DNA of 64,000 nt from the NCBI GenBank assembly GCA_024195265.1, contig JAJLRJ010000004.1, forward strand, positions 35,983,030 to 36,047,029, given 5' to 3'. Under the pieces are notes generated by a model that did no database searches, was not told the origin of the DNA, and worked only from the letters and a program-made list of their open reading frames with translations. Positions within the stretch are counted from its first letter, which is position 1. Every line of letters begins with the position of its first letter. Both the position numbers and the translations under genes were made by a program. Below, one piece after another: positions 33,398 through 64,000 of the stretch. This DNA is from Dendrophyllia cribrosa (Eukaryota; Cnidaria; Anthozoa; Scleractinia; Dendrophylliidae).

Positions 33398-35198
33398 CAA
33401 AAAAATTAAACGGTCCGTCCCTTAACCAATATAAATCACAAACCACATTATTAAATTCAACAAGTCACCACAACAATAACGTTACTTTTAACACTACATA
33501 TGCAGTAATGAAATCGAAATATGAGCCTTTTATAAACAGGTATAAAAAATGAGAAACGGCGGGGAAAAACATTACCACGTGGTACCTTTTAGAGTTTCGT
33601 ACATGCGATCTACACCACATCAAACATAAATCATAGAAGATAATATTTAATAAGACTCCAACGTACATATTAAATCCGTTAGTTCTTTCTCCCCTTCTTT
33701 CACAAAATACTAATAAGCTTATAACATCTTTAACAAATGCATTGCAAGTTATCTCAATAATTTTTCCTGTGTGTAAAATACTAATATAAGCATCCTTGAC
33801 ATGACCTCGGTCAAAGTGATTGTTGACATAAAGATCATGTTCTATTTCTCATTTAATTAAATTGAAGTTTTCCAGCCTGCGTCATTCAAAATTAATTTAA
33901 ATGCTTTTAGCAGCAAATCTTATCACTGAGAGAACAATGAACGATAGGAGAAAACCACGTTTCTTTAATGTTCCATGTACAATGTAATTGCTCACCTCAA
34001 ATTCTCTCTTTTCACGACTGGGAAAATTATTTGCCAATGTATTTTTCGAATTGCTTGCCGTTTTGCGTGCAGTGAATTTGGTTAGTGCTCGAGTTTAATA
34101 GCCTAAATATACGCATTCTAAAATGCTGAAAATGTCTCTCTCTGTCACGTTCAATTTTCGCCCAGAATACAGCCTGACAAATGGCTTGTTGCGTTTCACA
34201 AATCGGATCAAATCAGTCTCGCTTAATGCAATCATGCTAAATGCTAGCGAGATTATCACCGAGACAAGACCTAGAAGAATGGCTCGTTTTAGGCGTAAGC
34301 GAGACAAATTCCGTGTCTCGCTTTGTCTCGTTCAATGCACGCCGTAACAATCAAGACGATTCACCCTTCATCCTTTCCTCCCACACCGCTATAAACAATT
34401 CGAATACCCTTTACACAAACAACCTTTTAATCAATTTCTTAGCCTACCCACATCCCCATTTACTTCACCTACACCACATATTTTAACTTATCTACTCTCA
34501 AATCTCCAAAATCCGGAGGGGGGAGACTTCCATATAAAATTTACAATTAGTAGCTCTTAACGATAAAACTTCTTTTCAACCATGCCCATCTAACGAAATT
34601 CTTAAAGGACACCCCGTCATTTTCATATGGCGGACCCCCCGGCGTGTCAATAAGTGACTACGAAACAGCGTCCATTTTATATATCGGGCAGGCTTGGCAA
34701 ACAAGCCAGTCCGATCAACAAAGGAATGAAGAAGCTTACAGCGACCGGAGTATTAGTACCTACCTTAAATATGCTGTCATTTTTCCATTTGTAGAGAGCA
34801 ACAATGCGAAGTGTCTTTTAAAAGGGTTTAAAAATGATAGCCAAGATAAGTGCTCTGACTAACCGCTATCTACTACCTGTATTACCTGGAATACTGCGCC
34901 TAATGGAAATTGAAGTACCATTTCTAACACAGTCAGTAAGAGTTTGATTGCTGTTTTGATCAATTCAATGGTCAATTCTTTTGTTTCCATTCACAGTAAA
35001 ATGTTTAAAGCCAAGATTTCATCTGCCAAACACGCCAAGCCAGGCTCTCAAGCTTGTTCGTCATTGAAATATGTTGTATCGACTCCTGAGGCAAGTCCAG
35101 CGTCAACAAGTGTTGCTTTGACGGATCCTGCGACTTCTTCAGCTACAAACTCCTGCTCAGATGATGAGCAAAAGGCAAGTTTGGGTAATCAGGGATAA
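21946..35198 (+). CDS. Uncharacterised single-pass type I membrane protein, 7 exons, about 827 aa
   Basis: Not recognised as a known family. Exons: 21946-22012, 22418-22952, 23839-24821, 25106-25168, 26305-26534, 26955-27358, 34997-35198; all GT-AG, phases match, total 2,484 nt ending TGA at 35196-35198, with AATAAA at 35205-35210. Residues 1-22 form a signal peptide (MKKKK then a hydrophobic stretch ending NAVCKG). The ectodomain (24-175) is hydrophilic and low in cysteine, with a furin-like RKKR at about 149-152. The TM helix is 176-201 (IIIGSICGGVLVFL...), followed by a Cys/Arg stretch KRCRKRCR that could be palmitoylated. The cytoplasmic part is Ser/Pro/Thr-rich (exon 3), then charged helical (exon 5), then a basic module with Cys 717, 727, 740, 742, 745 and His 746 that could bind zinc. 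Exons 2, 4 and 5 all begin in phase 1, each completing a GGC Gly codon. If the exon 5 donor (AAA/GTAAAC) is skipped, exon 5 ends at a stop at 26565-26567, giving a shorter C-terminus. Confidence 0.7.
23115..23263. mobile_element. Small palindromic MITE
   Basis: Ends GGTTGCTTTGGTAATTGGTA and the complement TTGCCAAAGCAACC, with a nested TTGGTAATTGG/CCAATTACCAA pair. About 150 bp, in intron 2 of the membrane-protein gene. Confidence 0.7.
25191..25601. mobile_element. MITE family M1, copy 1
   Basis: The ends read AAAGGAAACCTCCATTCATA and TGAAGGTTCCCTTTAACA. Shared internal blocks are GTTAAATTGTTGGAAATAA, GATATGAATATCG and AAAATGGCGGCGCGC. Homologous copies are at 40862-41560 and 60827-61227. No coding capacity. 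Confidence 0.75.
26760..26850. repeat. Copy of the TTTCATCAGG foldback family (partial)
   Basis: Contains AACCTACTTCGAGGTGTTTG and ATGAAACACTCTTTCGAGTG, shared with copies at 17890-18030, 41850-42015, 48748-48916 and 62488-62645. Confidence 0.6.
27717..28307 (-). repeat. B1-A2-B2 terminal block of the split direct repeats
   Basis: Left-hand (3' in element sense) repeat block. B2 is 27717-27793 and B1 is 28231-28307 (77 bp, offset 514). A2 is 28052-28228 and matches A1 at 32894-33070 (177 bp, offset 4842). B1 and A2 are separated by only 2 bp; A2 and B2 by about 258 bp of non-coding spacer. The copies appear identical on reading. Confidence 0.88.
28335..29375 (-). CDS. Retrotransposon tyrosine recombinase (integrase)
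   Basis: An intact 346-residue frame; the likely start is MSHEVASLLEKL at 29303, since the upstream extension is hydrophobic and probably not translated. The N-terminal SAM-like core-binding part includes SSNYTRMFNRWRSFATER. The catalytic domain shows the tyrosine-recombinase set: Arg in SGFLRFSEL, a Lys in EKSKTDQ, His-x-x-Arg in HSARSGG, His/Trp in RHGRWAS and the nucleophilic Tyr in NTYVKDSL. It would join the circular cDNA to the genome through short identities. It is the last ORF of the element, just before repeat B1. Confidence 0.9.
   Translation of the reverse strand: MFSFCFRFFLLDIFTTDFWCTSSPMSHEVASLLEKLKTTVIASRAPGTSSNYTRMFNRWRSFATERLGIVAVFPVEPISCALFLQYLLDSTNSVSSIHCAFYAFKWLHDLAGVPSPTSHPTVIAVKEGAVRLASSPVSHRKEPLEVAHLRKLMDKTDLNDLLQLRSLVMFVLAFSGFLRFSELSLIRAKDIKFSDGFISIFIEKSKTDQLRDGQPVVIVKSCSSLCPVALLRLYINSSHISLDSDEYIFRPISASKSCKRLVSVNKPLSYSTYRESFKKSFRDIVPDITSFSTHSARSGGATSAAKSGVPDRNFQRHGRWASVSAKNTYVKDSLASRLNVSKSLSL
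29581..29706 (-). repeat. Three spaced 29-30 bp repeats between the recombinase and RT genes
   Basis: Three near-identical units sharing the core CCATCAAGGGTACTGT lie at 29581-29609, 29619-29648 and 29677-29706, with 9 and 28 bp spacers. They sit in the roughly 0.6 kb non-coding gap between the recombinase and RT-RH frames. Each unit contains short self-complementary CCC/GGG ends. The role is unknown; a regulatory or recombinase-binding role is only a guess. Confidence 0.75.
29964..31919 (-). pseudogene. Retrotransposon reverse transcriptase-RNase H, interrupted by two in-frame stops
   Basis: A single frame covers RT, RNase H and the C-terminal domain typical of DIRS-order elements. RT motifs: SFDLKSGYHHV (motif A Asp), VLPFGISSAPYLF (motif B) and VVFLDDGLG (motif C, the DD pair). 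RNase H motifs: VYSDASNSACG, FRELLAAF and WYTDNQNV, which supply the acidic residues. The C-terminal part includes ERWGPHSCDRFAS and AFAQDWAYDNNWLCPP, as in related elements. The frame is broken by a TAA about 6 residues after the DD motif (around 31200) and a TAG at 30495-30497. Both could be C-to-T changes of Gln codons, and the frame is otherwise continuous between and after them. The element therefore looks recently inactivated; readthrough cannot be excluded. Confidence 0.85.
32173..32859 (-). CDS. gag: Retrotransposon Gag-like protein with zinc knuckle
   Basis: An open frame of about 228 residues from MDESKVREIVGN at 32859; the frame also opens further upstream, to 32898, at a methionine overlapping repeat A1. 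The N-terminal half is charged and helical (coiled-coil-like EQMSEIKKLKRD region); the middle is acidic (AEDDEDEKK) and then Arg/Ser-rich. A CCHC zinc knuckle, CFACGKPGHWRAAC (C-x2-C-x4-H-x4-C), lies near the C-terminus, as expected for nucleic-acid binding in Gag. It is the first ORF after repeat A1, which fits the usual gag position. The frame is intact. Confidence 0.85.
   Translation of the reverse strand: MDESKVREIVGNSNKDLLSQIKVLVSSSISDLKRSSESNSAEQMSEIKKLKRDAPPTFNKKSNEDQFKTVKSVLETVQDASSALQRNDLAKTKEHLDEGMSLLKERQKLILLADKSPYGWKTVLEYKHHDLAEDDEDEKKIYRAEARAAKASKRFASRGSLFQRRGSSAMQRSHPTVAHFPGPLARLNAQSSTARSVGLCFACGKPGHWRAACPSLLVHSNAQSHQAK
32894..33070 (-). repeat. A1 repeat, 5' end of the retrotransposon
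   Basis: This 177 bp block repeats 28052-28228. It starts the element (minus sense) and ends about 35 bp before the chosen gag ATG. No target-site duplication is seen at the outer ends, as expected for tyrosine-recombinase elements. It presumably contains the element promoter. Confidence 0.85.
33071..34996. other. Remainder of membrane-protein intron 6
   Basis: AT-rich intronic sequence right of the retrotransposon, with a 29-base poly-C run at 33367-33395. No exon with matching phase was found; short frames near 34100-34480 look non-coding. The acceptor TTCACAG for the last exon ends at 34996. Confidence 0.5.
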
Positions 35199-36540
35199 TC
35201 TTGAAATAAACTTAAAAATCTAATCGTGCAAGGAAATAAAAAATGTGCGAATTGTTGAGAGGGCCGAACAACTTTAATAGAAAGAGTGAAGCAGAAGAAA
35301 GCGTTTCTAGGTGGATATTCAGCGCGAATTTTTAGCTCGATTAGAAATCACTCTTTGAGGACGCATGAGAGAAGATAAGATCGCGTGATTATAAGTAAAT
35401 GGGAGCGAGATTTCTCGCTCAATCTCGGCAGTCTTCAGCTTTGTCCTAAATCTCTCATACTATTTAGCCATTTTTTAAAAGACGCCTGCACTCTCAGTCA
35501 TATATCCGTTGTTTGCCGTTTATTAGTAATACTCTTTGATAAGCGTCATGTATAACGTTCATCAAATCGAATGCTTTTCAATTCTTCAACTGCAAATTGG
35601 TTCCTAACAAATTCATCCACAAAATGATAGATGAACCACTTTCAAATGATTGTGTGTTTTATGTTATATAAACTTTAGTTATGTTGATTTAATTGGGCGA
35701 ATTTGTATTTAATTTGGACAAATTCTCTAGTTGTTATTATTATCAAGTTAAATGTTTTATGTCTTTTCTCTATTCTCTATCTTAGGCCTTCTGCTAAATG
35801 GATGTCTTCACTGGGTTTACTTCTTATCTCTGGAACTGATTTATTTGGAAATATTTTCCGATATATATAAATTAAAAAAATCCGCGATGTCTTCATCTTT
35901 TTGTACTGTTTATATTACTAACAAATGTTTATAAAACGAAACGATGAAAAACCAAGTTGTAAATATTGTCTTTTTCTTTTGTTCCATCACTTTCTTGTAC
36001 ATATTTATTCGCGTTTATTGTGTTTATGAAATAAACAGTTTATTAATTCAGAAAGCATCCACTGACCCGTTCCGTCATAATCTCAAAGTCTCTCAGTTGT
36101 TCAGCCTTGTAGCCAGGGCCGGGTTGTTCAAAGCACGATTAAGCTAACCCAGGATTAGCGTCAATTTTTAATCCAGTTAAATAACTCAACAATTGAAAAT
36201 TTTCCAGTTTTCTGCCCTTCAGTTTTGACTTAAACTTGTCTTCACTACCAGCTATAAATGACCTTTTGAAAACATTTTTAAACAGAGAAATGAAATCCTC
36301 GGTTAACGTTTAATCCAGGATTAGCGTTAATGAACTTTCGAACAACTGGGCCCAGACGTTTAGCATAATCATGACCAGGGCCGAGTTGTTCAAAGCCTGA
36401 TTAGCACTAATCCTGGATTAACTGTCAACAAAACACGAGTTGCGGTCGGTGCAGCAAAGCACGTAGGAGAAGGGATGGTCCGAAGGTTGTTCGGCATATT
36501 CACGAGTTGGCTTGTAGGAGCCTTTGAGCTATTTAACAAA

Positions 36541-36706
36541 TAAGCTGCGGTTACACGTTGCAACTTTTACCTAGGTAAATGCGAAATAACAATAGCCAAG
36601 GCCATAAAAAGCGTGCTGAGGCTAGTGTTATTTCAAATTAATCGTGCAACGGCTATTGTTATTTCGAATTTACCTAGGTAAAAGTTGAAACGTGTAACCG
36701 CGGCTA
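36541..36706. mobile_element. Foldback MITE with CGGTTACACGTTGCAACTTT ends
   Basis: The left arm GCGGTTACACGTTGCAACTT and right arm AAGTTGAAACGTGTAACCGC pair over about 55 bp, including TTTACCTAGGTAAA and GAAATAACAATAGCC. Almost the whole 166 bp folds back. Confidence 0.8.
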
Positions 36707-36723
36707 TAGATTCCATTTTGGCA

Positions 36724-36965
36724 CATGTGTGTCAACCTCATCCATATAGAAAATAAACCGGCTATTTTAAGGCACCTCGTACATACCCCTAAAAATCGCT
36801 TCTAATTTTAAAACGAACAATACCATGACACACATGTGTGTCAACCTCACCCATATAGAAAATAAACCGGTTATTTCTAGGCACCTCGTAGATATCCCTA
36901 ATAATCGCTACCAGGAGCCTGTTATAGGCTCCTGTCGCTACTAGTTTTAAAACGAACAATACCAT
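36724..36965. repeat. Tandem repeat, two units of about 110 bp
   Basis: The unit beginning TGGCACATGTGTGTCAACCT ends AACGAACAATACCATGA; the second copy carries an inserted hairpin (AGGAGCCTGTTATAGGCTCC). Confidence 0.75.
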
Positions 36966-37189
36966 GAGAACATTTGAATAACTTTATTTTTAAAAATATT
37001 TTGATATAACCTAACAATTTTTTTTTTATAAAATATGCTTTAAACAATATAGATAGTTGTCCAAAGGAAACGTTGGGTCTGTTTGCCAATGTTCGAATGC
37101 GTTCATTGACAGGCACCATGCAAAGTTTAGATTTGGAACTATTTCAAATACAAACACGTCAAATGACTGACATAATGTCGTAAAACAAG

Positions 37190-37440
37190 AAAATTACTAT
37201 GGCGAATCAAAATAGACGTGGACAATTCAGTAAACCAATCAGAACTCGAAGCAAGGACATGTAACTGGCGCCAAGCGTGAGAAAAGGCGTGCGAGCAAGT
37301 TACAATTGGTTTTGGTTTTGATTGGCTTAGAAAGTGGCGCGAGAATTTTTAGCCAATCACAAAGCGCAGTGATGCAAAACCAAAGCAATCGCAAAATTTC
37401 TTTGACATTCGTATTCTCGGTATTGAAATGGAACTAGCTT
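37190..37440. repeat. Dispersed repeat, inverted copy of 45285-45560
   Basis: Shared blocks on opposite strands include CGCTTTGTGATTGGC, AACCAAAACCAAT and CGCTTGGCGCC. The right part overlaps the hairpin at 37408-37553. Confidence 0.65.
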
Positions 37441-37553
37441 GCAGTCGAGGCTAATGCGGGGGAATATCATTAAAAATATTTGCATGTGAAAAGATTCCCC
37501 CGCATGAGCCTCGACTGCAAGCTAGTCCCAGTTCAATACCGAGAATACGAATA
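37408..37553. repeat. Long hairpin near the ATM 3' end
   Basis: About 60 bp arms: ATTCGTATTCTCGGTATTGA on the left pairs with TTCAATACCGAGAATACGAA on the right, continuing through AGCTTGCAGTCGAGGCT and ATGCGGGGGAAT. It lies about 20-160 bp beyond the candidate ATM polyadenylation signal. Confidence 0.8.
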
Positions 37554-37952
37554 TCGTCTATTGAAAACCGCTTTATTAAAATACGAAGAGAAGAAATAGC
37601 AGTCTGCACAAAAATAGGTTTCAAAGTTCAAGACCGATAATTTACAACCCGATTTCCACAAAGTCGACTACGAAAGCGCTAACCAAAACGAAAATTATGA
37701 CCAACCGAAATAAGTGGGATCAGAAAAGAATAAGCGAAGGAAAACGCCGGAAACGCGCTCTTCGGGTCGCCCCCAGACTTCGCTTCTTGGTCAAGCACGG
37801 TGCGCGTGGAGTCGTAAGTATCTTTCTTCTCTCTCTTTTCCCGCGTTTTTTGACGAAATGCAACAGCGCATGAAGACGAGGCTGTGTTTCACTATCTAAA
37901 CTGTTTCTTTTTTTGCAGTTTAACATAGCACGTCCAATGTCAACTTCAAGCT

Positions 37953-63265
<25,313 letters not shown>

Positions 63266-63412
63266 CTGTGAAATAGGTAAAACTATCAGCCGCTTTATTT
63301 ATACACGGTTTCTGTCAAAGCTAAAAGCATGTACAGTTGAGTAGAAGGTGAAACAAATACCAAACAAACATATTAAACTTTTAAAGAATCCCAAACTGCC
63401 AGGAAACTTATA

Positions 63413-63747
63413 AGCTGGTTATTTACAAAGTGGGGGCTCCAGGTAACAACTCCAGCTCCACGACTGTTTATCTAGGCCGTAAAGCAACACTATGTGACGA
63501 TATATGAGACTAGCAAATTGAATAGTTACATAGCAACTGGCAAGAGTAATTCCACAAGCTGGTCATTCACATAGTGTGGACGAAATAAACTTGTTACCTC
63601 TGGATTACAAGTCTAGTGCCCTAGTATCGGCCACTTCACCTCCTCGACTGTTTTATCTAGACTGTGATGACATGACAATAGGGATTGAACAGTTACATAA
63701 CTGACAGGAGTTCGATTAGCTGGTTATTTACATAATGTGGACGTTTA
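63413..63747. repeat. Tandem repeat, units of about 145-160 bp
   Basis: Unit starts AGCTGGTTATTTACA at 63413, 63557 and 63718, with shared CGACTGTTT(T)ATCTAG and AGTTACATA-AC blocks. It lies in the ATM intron upstream of exon 63062-63265. Confidence 0.65.
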
Positions 63748-63797
63748 GTGAATTGTGACTAGTGAATTGAAACTTAGCATTTGAGAGGAGCCATTGG

Positions 63798-63985
63798 CCG
63801 TTTTTATGCTAGAGACGTTAATATCGTCTGAGACGTTAAAGTCGTCTCTCAGTATAAAAACGGAAAATAAGCCAGACGGATTTAACGTCTGACGACTTTA
63901 ACGTCTTATTTTAAGTGCGTCATTCAGACGCACTTAACAGACGACTTTAACGTCTCAGACGTTAAATACGTCTAGTATAAAAACG
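63798..63985. mobile_element. Foldback MITE built of GACGTTAA units
   Basis: Ends CCGTTTTTATGCTAGAGACG / ACGTCTAGTATAAAAACG. The interior contains many GACTTTAACGTCT / AGACGTTAAAGTC inversions and a TAAGTGCGTCATTCAGACGCACTTA hairpin. No ATM exon was found between 63266 and 64000. Confidence 0.75.
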
Positions 63986-64000
63986 AGACGGCCTTAACTG

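Larger units (their letters stand above)
35211..37952. other. Convergent intergenic region between the membrane-protein gene and ATM
   Basis: No gene is supported. It holds a diverged repeat with CAGGGCCGGGTTGTTCAAAG ends (36114-36420), a foldback MITE (36541-36706), a tandem pair (36724-36965), a dispersed repeat (37190-37440), a long hairpin (37408-37553) and, at about 37572, tttatt (AATAAA on the minus strand), a candidate ATM polyadenylation signal. Confidence 0.55.

Noticed and set aside
34095..34347. Overlapping frames suggesting a membrane-protein exon
   Set aside because: Frames occur on both strands, none has good splice signals in phase with the neighbouring gene, and composition is like the surrounding intron.

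Overview
This is a eukaryotic, intron-rich and AT-rich window, most likely from an anthozoan cnidarian such as a stony coral. That assignment is inference from gene content, compact exons in long repeat-filled introns, a Ngaro/DIRS-type tyrosine-recombinase retrotransposon and a very high density of palindromic MITE-like repeats. No marker gene fixes the species. All gene models were assembled by hand from reading frames, GT/AG (one GC/AG) splice signals and matching splice phases.

Layout. (1) About 0.9-7.7 kb, minus strand: the first three recognisable coding exons of an aldo-keto reductase gene (AKR copy 1) that runs off the left edge. (2) About 8.8-21.4 kb, minus strand: a second, nearly full AKR gene (copy 2) with the same exon lengths and phases, so the two are tandem duplicates. 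Eight coding exons were placed; the short segment that should carry the family's catalytic HWP histidine was not found. (3) 21.4-21.95 kb: a head-to-head intergenic region that should hold a bidirectional promoter. (4) 21.9-35.2 kb, plus strand: a seven-exon gene for an unrecognised single-pass membrane protein of about 827 residues (signal peptide, acidic/basic low-complexity ectodomain, one TM helix, Ser-rich cytoplasmic region, Cys-cluster module). Its last intron holds, in antisense, a 5.35 kb Ngaro-type retrotransposon (27717-33070) with textbook split direct repeats, gag, RT-RNase H and tyrosine recombinase. The RT-RH frame carries two stops. (5) 35.2-37.95 kb: convergent intergenic region full of inverted repeats. 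(6) 37.95-63.27 kb, minus strand: the 3' half of the ATM checkpoint kinase gene, 28 coding exons joining in frame into 1,316 residues (FAT, PI3K-like kinase and FATC domains). The 5' exons lie beyond the right edge.

The genes are not a pathway cluster: AKRs are NADPH-dependent carbonyl reductases, ATM signals DNA double-strand breaks, and the membrane protein is uncharacterised. The rest is mobile-element debris: MITEs with TTAA, TA or longer target duplications, tRNA-derived SINE-like pieces, a LINE 3' tail, tandem arrays, and a 1.7 kb near-perfect palindrome in an ATM intron. The most novel items are the membrane protein, the palindrome, the 1.5 kb TIR element with a CCGCACAAT subterminal array, and the intact-looking split repeats of the retrotransposon.
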